A stretch of DNA of 64,000 bases, taken from IMG/VR virus record IMGVR_UViG_3300031726_000433, positions 1 to 64,000 of that record; one strand, given 5' to 3'. The notes below the pieces were generated by a model. That model had not been told where the DNA came from. It did not search any database and worked only from the letters and a program-made list of their open reading frames with translations. Position numbers and translations under genes: made by a program. This document shows, in pieces, positions 1 to 5,769 of the stretch (the stretch's first letter is position 1; each line of letters starts with the position of its first letter). Source of the DNA: a virus.

Positions 1-1
1 T

Positions 2-286
2 GATTTGAATGATCACGGCTATAAGTCACTGGCTAGTGATAAAGATGGTTACATTCAAAGATCAATGACGCAGTTTAGTCGACCATATGAATTGGATGGA
101 AGAGATGTCGTAGAAGATATGGTTCAATTTCTCCCCGCGGAGAAAAGACCTGGTCAAGTTATTGTTCATAGTTGGAATCCATCTGGAGCACAAGAGATGA
201 TGAAAATGCTTAAGGATGCCGGATTCAATGCGATTCGCTGGGTCTTCAATCCTAAGGATAATCTAAAGGCAAATGGCACATCATAA
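2..286 (+). CDS. Cyclic-phosphate-processing receiver-domain protein, 3' part (gene starts upstream of window)
   Basis: The reading frame is open from the first bases, so only the C-terminal ~95 residues are seen. Recognisable pieces are an Asp/His-rich start (DLNDHGYK), DGRDVVEDMVQFL, the strongly conserved-looking VIVHSWNPSGAQEM, and a C-terminal GFNAIRWV strand. This order (LDHDLG-like, GxDVVxxL, VHSxNPxGAxxM) is that of the small family called cyclic-phosphate processing receiver domain, a receiver-like fold proposed by comparative genomics to act on 2',3'-cyclic phosphate RNA ends or related nucleotides. The biochemical role is inferred from the family, not shown here. Its position next to a tmRNA and a tRNA cluster would fit RNA end repair. 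The next small gene starts 14 bases before its stop. An ordinary response-regulator receiver is a weaker alternative because the HSxNP motif is not typical of that family. Confidence 0.6.
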   Translation, partial: DLNDHGYKSLASDKDGYIQRSMTQFSRPYELDGRDVVEDMVQFLPAEKRPGQVIVHSWNPSGAQEMMKMLKDAGFNAIRWVFNPKDNLKANGTS

Positions 287-425
287 AAGAAAGAAACCAA
301 AACACCAGAGAGCTGGTTGTTTGATGTGTAAACCTTACAAAGATGAAAGAACAAAAGGTTCTAAGAACACCGAAAAACCAAGTGTAAGAAGAAAGTTGCA
401 GAAAGGAAAAGATGAAGATCTCTAA
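273..425 (+). CDS. Small basic protein with CxxC motif (50 aa)
   Basis: ATG start; 50 residues; very basic N-terminus (MAHHKRKKPKHQRAG), then CLMCKPYKDERTKG and a basic/acidic C-terminal tail. The GCLMCKP core resembles small conserved bacterial proteins of unknown function with one CxxC pair. It overlaps the end of the preceding receiver-domain gene by 14 bases and the start of the following methyltransferase by 14 bases, so the three are probably translated from one mRNA. One CxxC pair alone could bind metal only as a dimer or together with the histidines. Function unknown. Confidence 0.6.
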   Translation: MAHHKRKKPKHQRAGCLMCKPYKDERTKGSKNTEKPSVRRKLQKGKDEDL

Positions 426-1050
426 CTCTGATCTTGTTTCATTTACAAAGGATGCTTTCCACAAGGCTAGCAATAATCAGTCAAAGCTTTCTCCTTTTGA
501 ATTGAACATTGAGGGTATGTCTGGAAATAAGGGTCGTCATCTTCTTAATAATCTCTGTTCCATTCCTCAGACAAGATATCTTGAAGTTGGTATGTGGAGA
601 GGTTCTACACTTTGCTCTGCAATCAAGGGAAATTCAGTTATTGCTACAGGCATTGATAATTGGTCAGAATTTGGCGGACCAATGGGTGAATGCAAGAGTA
701 ACGTAGAAAAGTGCAAGGGATCTTCTCAAGTTAAGATCATTGATCAAGATTGTTTCACAGTAGATAAGAGTTCACTCGATGGTCCTTATAATGTTTATTT
801 CTATGATGGTGGTCATTCTGAAATCGAACAATATAAGGCCATCACTTATTTTGATGAAGTTATGGCAGATTCATTTGTTCTTGTTGTAGATGATTGGATG
901 CAACTTGAAGTTGTTCGTGGTACACTGTTTGGTCTTAAGGATATGAAGTATGATATTCTTTGGGAGAATCATTGTAGGTCTGTTGATTTTAACAGAGCTG
1001 ATTGGTGGTGTGGTTTGTATCTTGCTGTTGTTTCAAAACATAAGGGCTAG
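412..1050 (+). CDS. Class I SAM-dependent methyltransferase (TylF/Methyltransf_24-like)
   Basis: 212 residues. Motif I is visible as YLEVGMWRGSTL (~residues 57-68), followed by the acidic strand end GIDNW (~80) and VYFYDGGHS (~125-133) for motif IV, then VLVVDDW (~150). The DGxH and DDW pattern is typical of the Methyltransf_24 branch, whose members often act on sugars or small secondary metabolites, so a nucleic-acid substrate is not implied. Start supported by AAAGGAAAAG just upstream of ATG. It overlaps the preceding small gene. Its last two codons and stop (TAG, 1048-1050) lie inside the predicted 5' acceptor strand of the tmRNA, so the two RNAs cannot be intact on the same molecule. Substrate unknown. 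Confidence 0.75.
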   Translation: MKISNSDLVSFTKDAFHKASNNQSKLSPFELNIEGMSGNKGRHLLNNLCSIPQTRYLEVGMWRGSTLCSAIKGNSVIATGIDNWSEFGGPMGECKSNVEKCKGSSQVKIIDQDCFTVDKSSLDGPYNVYFYDGGHSEIEQYKAITYFDEVMADSFVLVVDDWMQLEVVRGTLFGLKDMKYDILWENHCRSVDFNRADWWCGLYLAVVSKHKG

Positions 1051-1414
1051 ACCTGGTTTCGACAGAGGACAGTGAAGAATAGAATGCGAGTCGTGGTTGA
1101 TCAGCTTGCCACGTAAAAAGCAGATCAAAAATAACAGTCAACGATAACGTTGAAGTCCCCGCTTGGATGATCTCGGCTAACGCCGCGGCACTCCAGGCTG
1201 CAGCCTAAAAAGTTGCAGGGAATGTTTTCTGGTGAATGTCTGAATAACCAGAAGGCACAAACTTTCAGACAAAAACTTTCAAAGGCGGGCCGTCACCCGG
1301 AGAGAGTTTGGTAAGAGACGGAGTTTGACCTAGCCTCGAGGGTAATAGAGGAAACACTCGTAGTATTTTGTTAATCATTTCTTTTGGACCGGAGTTCGAT
1401 TCTCCGCTAGTCCA
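1044..1414 (+). ncRNA. ssrA: tmRNA (one-piece)
   Basis: Rescues stalled ribosomes by acting first as tRNA and then as a short mRNA. The 5' end GGGCTAG (1044-1050) pairs over 7 bp with CTAGTCC (1407-1413, one G-U), followed by discriminator A. The D-like CCTGGTTTCGAC and the T arm GGAG TTCGATT CTCC are recognisable. The tag frame begins about 1140 after CAGTC (NDNVEVPAWM...) and ends ...LQAAA, TAA at 1206-1208. It is 22 residues, long for a tag but with the usual Ala-Ala end. Pseudoknot-like GC-rich segments follow. The 3' CCA is not encoded, so host CCA-adding enzyme would be needed. Not the permuted two-piece form seen in alphaproteobacterial chromosomes, although NDN is common in tags of that class. 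Confidence 0.9.
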
Positions 1415-1422
1415 AGTTTCAT

Positions 1423-1493
1423 ACACTCATTGTTCAATGGTAGAACATCTGCTTGACTCGCAGAATACAAAGGTTCGATTCCTTTTGAGTGTA
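1423..1493 (+). tRNA. tRNA-Val(GAC), irregular
   Basis: Acceptor ACACTCA/TGAGTGT (7 bp), D stem GTTC/GAAC with loop AATGGTA, anticodon stem TCTGC/GCAGA, T arm AAAGG TTCGATT CCTTT. The anticodon loop TTGACTC gives GAC (Val), but position 37 is T rather than the usual purine, so identity is less certain than the structure. CCA is not encoded. Confidence 0.7.
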
Positions 1494-1494
1494 C

Positions 1495-1592
1495 TCCATT
1501 AGTAGTTTAAAATTAACAAAAACAACGGACTCTGAATCCGGAGTTGAACTCCCAATCGGTCTAGAACGAGATGAAGAGATTGCCTAATGGAC
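1495..1592 (+). tRNA. Degenerate tRNA-Gln(CUG)-like element
   Basis: Acceptor strands TCCATTA (1495-1501) and TAATGGA (1585-1591) match perfectly and start with T-A as tRNA-Gln does. An anticodon arm with loop CTCTGAA (anticodon CTG) flanked by CGGA/TCCG is present. The D arm lacks the GG pair, and the T-arm position is occupied by an over-long stretch containing CAATC/GATTG but no TTCRA loop. It is either a decayed tRNA or one carrying an insertion in its T arm; another Gln(CUG) tRNA lies at 3631. Confidence 0.35.
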
Positions 1593-1597
1593 CATTT

Positions 1598-1670
1598 GCT
1601 CTCATGGTGAAACTGGATATCACGTTAGTCTTCTAAACTTAAGTTGGGGGTTCGAGTCCCTCTGAGAGCA
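1598..1670 (+). tRNA. tRNA-Arg(UCU)
   Basis: Acceptor GCTCTCA/TGAGAGC, D arm GTG...CAC, anticodon loop CTTCTAA (TCT) with one mismatch in the stem, T arm GGGGG TTCGAGT CCCTC. It reads AGA, by far the commonest Arg codon in this window. A near copy of its 5' half recurs at 2152. Confidence 0.88.
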
Positions 1671-1690
1671 TGTTGTGTTATAATACACAA

Positions 1691-2164
1691 ATGAGATACC
1701 AATACGATAACTGGACATGTGGACCCTGCGCTGTTATAAACGCCGCTGAAATTCTTGGTAGGAAGCTTGCTTTGAAGAGAGCAATCTCAGCTGCCAAGTC
1801 TAGTAACAGCAAAGGAACATCTTCAAAGGGAATCGAAAGAGCAGTTAAGGCTGCTGGACTTCAATGTGAGAAATTCAAAGGTAATCATACTCTTCTGTTT
1901 AAGAAGACTTGGAAGCACTCCAGAAAAGAAAAACTGAGAGCGTGTTTCAATCAAGTTCTTTTTTCTGTCAAATCAGAACCTGTTATAATTTGTGTTCAAA
2001 ATGATTCTCATTGGGTTACTGCTGTCGGAACGATAAACGATAAGATTCTTGTATTTGATCCAGTCGATGGGTTATATCTTATCTCAGAACAAACATTTGA
2101 AGGTTTGATTGGAAAGCACGTAAAAACATTCATAGGTATCAGAGTTCATAAGCCCTCATGGTGA
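1691..2164 (+). CDS. C39-like papain-fold cysteine peptidase
   Basis: 157 residues from this ATG. WTCGPCAVINAAEI near the N-terminus holds the likely catalytic Cys with its oxyanion Gln region (RYQYDNWTCGP), and NDSHWVTAVG (~residue 115) plus VFDPVDG (~130) supply His and Asp in the order and spacing of C39/papain-like bacteriocin-processing or phytochelatin-like peptidases. No leader, TM segment or transporter domain is present, so it is a free-standing domain. An earlier in-frame ATG at 1670 would overlap the final base of tRNA-Arg; the later start puts the conserved core at the usual distance and leaves TATAAT at 1679-1684 upstream. No clear Shine-Dalgarno precedes either. Substrate unknown; an anti-host or peptide-processing role is speculation. 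Confidence 0.65.
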   Translation: MRYQYDNWTCGPCAVINAAEILGRKLALKRAISAAKSSNSKGTSSKGIERAVKAAGLQCEKFKGNHTLLFKKTWKHSRKEKLRACFNQVLFSVKSEPVIICVQNDSHWVTAVGTINDKILVFDPVDGLYLISEQTFEGLIGKHVKTFIGIRVHKPSW

Positions 2165-2190
2165 AACTGGACATCACGGATTTCTTATTT
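2152..2190 (+). pseudogene. tRNA 5' half, broken, next to HNH gene
   Basis: Bases 2152-2178 match the first 27 bases of tRNA-Arg (1598-1624) at 25 positions, covering acceptor strand, D arm and the start of the anticodon stem. After that similarity stops and no matching TGAGGGC 3' acceptor follows. The 5' part overlaps the end of the peptidase gene and the 3' part overlaps the end of the antisense HNH gene (2174). It looks like a tRNA gene cut in the anticodon region by arrival of the HNH gene, or a partial duplication. Confidence 0.5.
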
Positions 2191-2677
2191 GTAAAGAACC
2201 GTTATCAAATTCCCAGTGACAATTTGGACAAAGTAGAATAACATTCTTGTCATCATTTATTTCTCTTACAGTAGTTGAACCAGTTGTTTTTGATATTGCT
2301 ATTATATGAGCACATTCTACATGCTTTGAATAACCACATATTCCACATATTTGCTGTTTATTTCGTTTCGAATTTCTTGCCAATTGTCTGATTTCAGAAT
2401 ACCACCATGATCTGTGAATACCTGACTCTCTATATTTTTCTTTCAACTCATCAAGGGTCAAATTTAAAAACTTATCCTTATCTTTAAAGAATTGGTCTAA
2501 ACATTGTGGACATCTTTCCTTTATTATCTCTTTTGGATGAAGCTTTTTCTTGCAAATTCTACATGCTCTTTTATTTGCTTTTCTCTTTGGATTTATACTA
2601 TTGTTAAATGAATTTGCGCAAGATATTGAACAGAACTTCTTGTTCTTTGTTTCAGCATTGCATAATGTACAATTCAT
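2174..2677 (-). CDS. HNH homing-type endonuclease with N-terminal zinc fingers
   Basis: 167 residues, the only convincing gene on the minus strand. N-terminus carries a zinc finger (CTLC...FCSISC, residues 3-20) and a second Cys cluster (CRICKKK...CPQC, ~39-60). The C-terminal third has CGIC, ECAHIIAIS and NVILLCPNCHWEFDNG, the H-N-H order with paired CxxC. Family members are free-standing homing endonucleases common in large phages, cutting cognate intronless or HNH-less alleles. It sits between a broken tRNA half and an irregular tRNA-like element, its start codon directly abutting the latter, which suggests tRNA genes as the target. Activity is inferred. Confidence 0.85.
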   Translation of the reverse strand: MNCTLCNAETKNKKFCSISCANSFNNSINPKRKANKRACRICKKKLHPKEIIKERCPQCLDQFFKDKDKFLNLTLDELKEKYRESGIHRSWWYSEIRQLARNSKRNKQQICGICGYSKHVECAHIIAISKTTGSTTVREINDDKNVILLCPNCHWEFDNGSLQIRNP

Positions 2678-2754
2678 GTTGTCGTATACCCTCAGTTTCC
2701 TAAACTGGTGAAAGGTTAATTGGATTCATGTGAGTTCGAGTCTCACCGACAATA
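2678..2754 (+). tRNA. Irregular tRNA-like element
   Basis: Total length 77. Acceptor GTTGTCG/CGACAAT (one G-U) and a perfect T arm GTGAG TTCGAGT CTCAC are clear. The middle does not fold as a normal tRNA: a hairpin TCAGT TTCCTAA ACTGG would give anticodon CCT (Arg) but sits where the D arm belongs, leaving a 21-base stretch before the T arm. It may be a non-functional tRNA altered by the adjacent HNH gene. Confidence 0.4.
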
Positions 2755-2758
2755 AGTA

Positions 2759-2776
2759 GAAAGTGTATGTACTTTC
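2759..2776 (+). other. Hairpin (GAAAGT/ACTTTC)
   Basis: Six-base perfect stem with a six-base loop immediately after the tRNA-like element; no U-run follows, so it is more likely a processing or stability element than a terminator. Confidence 0.3.
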
Positions 2777-2815
2777 GGCTTGAATATTGTTAAAATTTAA
2801 TCAAAGGAAAACAAA

Positions 2816-3619
2816 ATGACTGTAATTTTGAACAAGACTGGATTTTTTCTAAATTCAAGCAAGAAGAACAAGAAGACAAAAGAATGGGAATCTTTCTCAA
2901 AGAAGATTAATACAAAATCTAGCATTGAACTTTTGACATACTGGAAACATGAGATCAAAATTGGTAATGGCGTTTTAACTGGTGATTTCTTTCACATTCT
3001 CGAAGACATGGATTCTGCTCTTCTTACAACGATTGAGATGTTGACTGATTCGAACTGGAAGAAAAATCTTGTTGGTTGGAAGGATCCTGTCGAAGTTAAA
3101 GATCCTCTTGATTTCGTAGAAGTTTACAAGTATGTCGATATATCAAACCACCACGATCTTGATAATCCAGATTTTGAAATCTATCCTTCTTGTCACGGAA
3201 TTGGTAAACCGTGGGAAGGTGAGTCAATGAATGGTGTTTCTGAAGAAGATAGAAAACGATGTAATACATATGCTATAGAATTTCTTCAGTGGAAAGAGTT
3301 GAGAGCCATTCCTCTTCGTATCGCTCCAAAGATGCAGTTCGGAGAGATCGTTTGGAAGAAAGGTAAGAAGACAAAAGAAAGCGATGATGGTCTCGGAAAG
3401 CTATTTAAGAAGTGGAAGATGAATATTCCTCCGAGAGATATCGACAAGAGGGTTACTAGAGAATTTAACTACACTCTTTCAGTAGGCGAATTTTTTGAGG
3501 GAATCGCTGGTGAACTTTGTTTCTTTAGTACACCAGAGAATAGAAAGCAGCAGATGGACGTTTTGAATGAAAGAGTTGAATCTGTAGAAAAAGATGTTAA
3601 GAAAGGTAAGTATAAGTAA
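2816..3619 (+). CDS. Hypothetical protein, lysine-rich (267 aa)
   Basis: ATG preceded by AAAGGAAAAC. No family recognised. The protein has Lys-rich ends (SSKKNKKTKEW near the N-terminus, VEKDVKKGKYK at the C-terminus), a Trp/acidic central segment with PSCHGIGKPWEGE (~residues 122-134) and a short helix with FLQWKELRAIP. No signal peptide or membrane segment. It lies alone between tRNA genes, so context gives no clue. Soluble cytoplasmic protein by composition. Confidence 0.75.
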   Translation: MTVILNKTGFFLNSSKKNKKTKEWESFSKKINTKSSIELLTYWKHEIKIGNGVLTGDFFHILEDMDSALLTTIEMLTDSNWKKNLVGWKDPVEVKDPLDFVEVYKYVDISNHHDLDNPDFEIYPSCHGIGKPWEGESMNGVSEEDRKRCNTYAIEFLQWKELRAIPLRIAPKMQFGEIVWKKGKKTKESDDGLGKLFKKWKMNIPPRDIDKRVTREFNYTLSVGEFFEGIAGELCFFSTPENRKQQMDVLNERVESVEKDVKKGKYK

Positions 3620-3630
3620 GAAGATTTGTT

Positions 3631-3699
3631 GCCCCATAATGTAATGGTAGCATGAAACATTCTGAATGTTTTCGTTCGGGTTCGAGTCCTGATGGGGCT
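3631..3699 (+). tRNA. tRNA-Gln(CUG)
   Basis: Acceptor GCCCCAT/ATGGGGC, D arm ATG-TAATGGTAG-CAT, anticodon stem AAACA/TGTTT with loop TTCTGAA (CTG), T arm with loop TTCGAGT. CCA not encoded. G1-C72 differs from the U1-A72 common in bacterial tRNA-Gln. Confidence 0.82.
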
Positions 3700-3746
3700 G
3701 AGAGATGTACAAATAGAAGTTGTTGTTATATATTAGTAAAGTGATT

Positions 3747-3817
3747 GCGGGTATAGTATAGAGGCAATACGTCATCCTTCCACGTTGAAATCATCGGTTC
3801 GATCCCGATTACCCGCT
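3747..3817 (+). tRNA. tRNA-Gly(UCC)
   Basis: Acceptor GCGGGTA/TACCCGC, D arm GTAT...ATAC, anticodon loop CTTCCAC (TCC) with one T-T mismatch in its stem, T arm ATCGG TTCGATC CCGAT. It ends one base before the ATG of the next gene. Confidence 0.88.
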
Positions 3818-3818
3818 C

Positions 3819-4406
3819 ATGAAGAATGTTTTAGAAGAATTGCAGGTTCCAGAAGGACCGAGTTGGCCGTCAAGGTTAGCTGCAGCTCTTCTTACAAAGT
3901 TGGGCAAGTTAAAAGTAATAGAGATAGGAACTGCGTATGGTAATCACTTAAAAACGTATGGTCATCTTGCCAGTAGAATCGTTTGTATAGATCCAATGTA
4001 TGATTGGGTTCCTGACATCACAGAGAATGATGGATTCGATTCACAAAAAGTTGATCAAAGAAAAATTGCCGTCTGGCATCAAAACGCACTCGAGTGTGGA
4101 AATCACATAGAATTGATCACTGGAAATTCGTATATTTCCCATGAGTCAAATGTTCTAAATGAATCTTTTGAAATATTGTTAATTGATGGGTGCCATCATC
4201 CAGCTTCAGAAGTTGTTAAGGATTATAAACTTTACTTAAAACATTTGACGAATCCTCACTACGTCGTTTGGGATGATCTTAGAGAAAGTGATATAAAAGA
4301 AGCAGTAAGACTTCAAAAAATTTTTCTAGAAGAACAAGGTTTAAAGGTAGAAGAAAAAAGTTTCAATTCTGGCGCAGAAGCATTATTGCAGTTTATTTCA
4401 AAGTAA
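3819..4406 (+). CDS. Class I SAM-dependent methyltransferase
   Basis: 195 residues. Motif I VIEIGTAYGNHL (~34-45), acidic strand end VCIDPMYDW (~58-66), ELITGNSY (~106) and LLIDGCHH (~128-135) with VVWDDLRE (~153) give the TylF/Methyltransf_24-like order, similar to the enzyme at 412-1050. The start ATG lies one base after tRNA-Gly, leaving no room for a Shine-Dalgarno outside the tRNA, so translation may depend on tRNA processing or be leaderless. tRNA-Thr starts one base after the stop. Substrate unknown. Confidence 0.72.
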   Translation: MKNVLEELQVPEGPSWPSRLAAALLTKLGKLKVIEIGTAYGNHLKTYGHLASRIVCIDPMYDWVPDITENDGFDSQKVDQRKIAVWHQNALECGNHIELITGNSYISHESNVLNESFEILLIDGCHHPASEVVKDYKLYLKHLTNPHYVVWDDLRESDIKEAVRLQKIFLEEQGLKVEEKSFNSGAEALLQFISK

Positions 4407-4407
4407 C

Positions 4408-4491
4408 GCTCCTTTCCCATAGTGGTCTAGTGGACTGGTTTTGTAAACCAGCGGGGAAACCCAAACGTCGGTTCGAATCCGACAGGGAGCT
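4408..4491 (+). tRNA. tRNA-Thr(UGU) with long variable arm
   Basis: Acceptor GCTCCTT/AGGGAGC (one wobble), D stem CCAT/GTGG, anticodon stem CTGGT/ACCAG with loop TTTGTAA (TGT), T arm GTCGG TTCGAAT CCGAC. Between the anticodon and T stems lie 15 bases with a GGG/CCC helix, the class II arrangement of Ser, Leu and Tyr tRNAs and unexpected for Thr. Discriminator T. Confidence 0.82.
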
Positions 4492-4613
4492 TTAGAAGAA
4501 GCTCAACTTTTTAAGGGCACTCGAAGGTGTCGGAGTGATTTAAAATAAAATACCTATAACCTGGCATACTTAAGCCAAAGTGAGTACAGAAGCTCACCGA
4601 GGAGATCAAGAGT
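4492..4613 (+). promoter_or_regulatory. Intergenic leader of the lysozyme gene
   Basis: 122 bases without a gene. An AT-rich part (TTTAAAATAAAATACC, ~4540-4555) could hold a promoter, but no clean -35/-10 pair is seen. A strong Shine-Dalgarno GAGGAGATC lies before the ATG at 4614. Confidence 0.3.
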
Positions 4614-5174
4614 ATGTCAGATTTCACACAGGCTATAGTGGTTGTATTAAGGAATGAAGGTGGTTGGGTGGATAACCCAAAGGATCCAGGTGGCGAAACA
4701 GCGTGGGGCATTTCGACTCTGATAATCAATCAATCTAAGATTACCAATGAAGAACTTGGTTTCACTGCCGGAGTTGATCCAGTCGTTGATAATAGACAAC
4801 CTGGTTGGTTAAAGAAACTTTCCGTAGATGGAGCTAAAGCAATCTATAAGAAGCTTTTCTGGGATAAGTTTCATTACGAGAATATTCTTGATCAAAGAGT
4901 TGCTACAAAGATCTTTGACTGTGGAATTAATTGCGGACCTAAGAGAGCTCACATCATGGCTCAGAAGGCTGCAAATGTCTTGGGACAAGGACTGGTTGTA
5001 GATGGCATTCTTGGTCCTCATTCTATGTCAAGTATAAACGTTTGTGATCCTGATAAGTTTCTTCAAGCAATGTGTGAAGAAATGAAAAAGTATTATATCG
5101 CAATTTCAACATCAAATCCAACCCTGAAGGTATTCTTGAAAAATTGGCTTTACAGAGCTTCATGGGTAGGATAA
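4614..5174 (+). CDS. GH108-type N-acetylmuramidase (endolysin)
   Basis: 186 residues. The N-terminal catalytic segment carries NEGGWVDNPKDPGGETAWGI (~residues 14-33), matching the EGGY-x-DPGGxTxxGI signature of glycoside hydrolase family 108, whose Glu in EGG is catalytic. The C-terminal ~90 residues (DCGINCGPKRA, VVDGILGPHSM) match the peptidoglycan-binding domain usually paired with it. Length is normal for the family. No signal peptide, so release would need a holin. Clear GAGGAG ribosome site. It probably degrades host murein at lysis. tRNA-Thr(GGU) begins on the base after its stop. A baseplate-associated lysozyme is possible but less likely given its isolation from tail genes. Confidence 0.88.
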   Translation: MSDFTQAIVVVLRNEGGWVDNPKDPGGETAWGISTLIINQSKITNEELGFTAGVDPVVDNRQPGWLKKLSVDGAKAIYKKLFWDKFHYENILDQRVATKIFDCGINCGPKRAHIMAQKAANVLGQGLVVDGILGPHSMSSINVCDPDKFLQAMCEEMKKYYIAISTSNPTLKVFLKNWLYRASWVG

Positions 5175-5245
5175 GCTTCTATAGCTTGAAGGTCAAGCAC
5201 TTCCTTGGTACGGAAGAGTCAAGAGTTCGATTCTCTTTGGAAGCA
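5175..5245 (+). tRNA. tRNA-Thr(GGU)
   Basis: Acceptor GCTTCTA/TGGAAGC, D stem GCTT/AAGC, anticodon stem CTTCC/GGAAG with loop TTGGTAC (GGT), T arm AAGAG TTCGATT CTCTT. Starts directly after the lysozyme stop codon. CCA not encoded. Confidence 0.9.
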
Positions 5246-5246
5246 C

Positions 5247-5314
5247 TGCAGCGAGCTAGGAGTAAGCCGACTCTCATAAGGTTGTGCTCAAGGGTTCGAG
5301 TCCCTTCGTTGCAA
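5247..5314 (+). tRNA. tRNA-Met(CAU)
   Basis: Acceptor TGCAGCG/CGTTGCA (one G-U), D arm GCT-AGGAGTA-AGC, anticodon loop CTCATAA (CAT), T arm AAGGG TTCGAGT CCCTT. T1-A72 pairing argues against initiator tRNA. A lysidine-modified Ile(CAU) cannot be excluded from sequence. Confidence 0.83.
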
Positions 5315-5317
5315 CAT

Positions 5318-5401
5318 GGAGTATAAGCCGTGAACTGGGTCACGAGTGGTTTGCTAATCCATGACCGAAAGGTCAGCAGGGTTCGATTCCCTGATACTCC
5401 T
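5318..5401 (+). tRNA. tRNA-Ser(GCU)
   Basis: Acceptor GGAGTAT/ATACTCC, anticodon loop TTGCTAA (GCT), long variable arm with GACC-GAAA-GGTC helix as expected for Ser, T arm CAGGG TTCGATT CCCTG. CCA not encoded. Confidence 0.9.
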
Positions 5402-5404
5402 TAC

Positions 5405-5475
5405 GCTTTCTTCGTATAGTGGCAATACGCTAGTTTCGTAAACTAGTTACCTGAGTTCGATTCTCAGAGAAAGCA
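5405..5475 (+). tRNA. tRNA-Thr(CGU)
   Basis: Acceptor GCTTTCT/AGAAAGC, D stem GTAT/ATAC, anticodon stem CTAGT/ACTAG with loop TTCGTAA (CGT), short variable loop TTAC, T arm CTGAG TTCGATT CTCAG. Confidence 0.92.
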
Positions 5476-5492
5476 AACCCCCGTCAACTATT

Positions 5493-5510
5493 CATTCGGA
5501 TTTCCGAATG
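5493..5510 (+). other. Hairpin (CATTCGG/CCGAATG)
   Basis: Perfect 7-bp stem with a four-base ATTT loop between tRNA-Thr(CGU) and tRNA-Cys; its last base is the first base of tRNA-Cys. Likely a processing or spacer structure; no U-run. Confidence 0.4.
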
Positions 5511-5581
5511 ACCCTATAGCCAAGTGGAAAGGCACTAGTCTGCAAAACTTCTAATCCTCAGTTCGATTCTGAGTAGGGTCT
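5510..5581 (+). tRNA. tRNA-Cys(GCA)
   Basis: Acceptor GACCCTA/TAGGGTC, D arm GCC-AAGTGGAAA-GGC, anticodon loop CTGCAAA (GCA) with two mismatches at the base of its stem, T arm CTCAG TTCGATT CTGAG. Followed by TTTTT. Confidence 0.83.
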
Positions 5582-5769
5582 TTTTAAAAACAAAATATGC
5601 TTTAAGGTTTAATGAAACACCTAGTTATCTTACACGCTGTGAGCAAACCCAGACTATAAGTTATCTAATAAACTTATAAAGCTTCTACTAATAAGCTTAT
5701 ATAAGCTATGATATACTAATTATATATACTATTCTAGTAATAGTCTAATATTATTAAGGAGATATCTAT
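5582..5769 (+). promoter_or_regulatory. AT-rich non-coding region with inverted repeats; probable promoter of the next operon
   Basis: 188 bases without a gene. Inverted repeats: TATAAGTT/AACTTATA (5655-5678), AAGCTT repeated at 5679 and 5693, ACTATT/AATAGT (5728-5744). Two TATACT hexamers (5712, 5725) could be -10 boxes. AAGGAGATATCT precedes ATG 5770. Promoter assignment is inferred from position and composition. Confidence 0.45.

Noticed and set aside
412-4406. The two methyltransferases as DNA modification enzymes
   Set aside because: Neither has DPPY/NPPY or PC motifs; they are TylF-like small-molecule types.
5144-5326. 60-codon open frame across lysozyme end and two tRNAs
   Set aside because: It runs through tRNA-Thr and tRNA-Met genes and has no ribosome site; clearly a chance frame.
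5576-5592. Rho-independent terminator after tRNA-Cys
   Set aside because: TTTTT follows the tRNA acceptor stem but no independent GC-rich hairpin precedes it.
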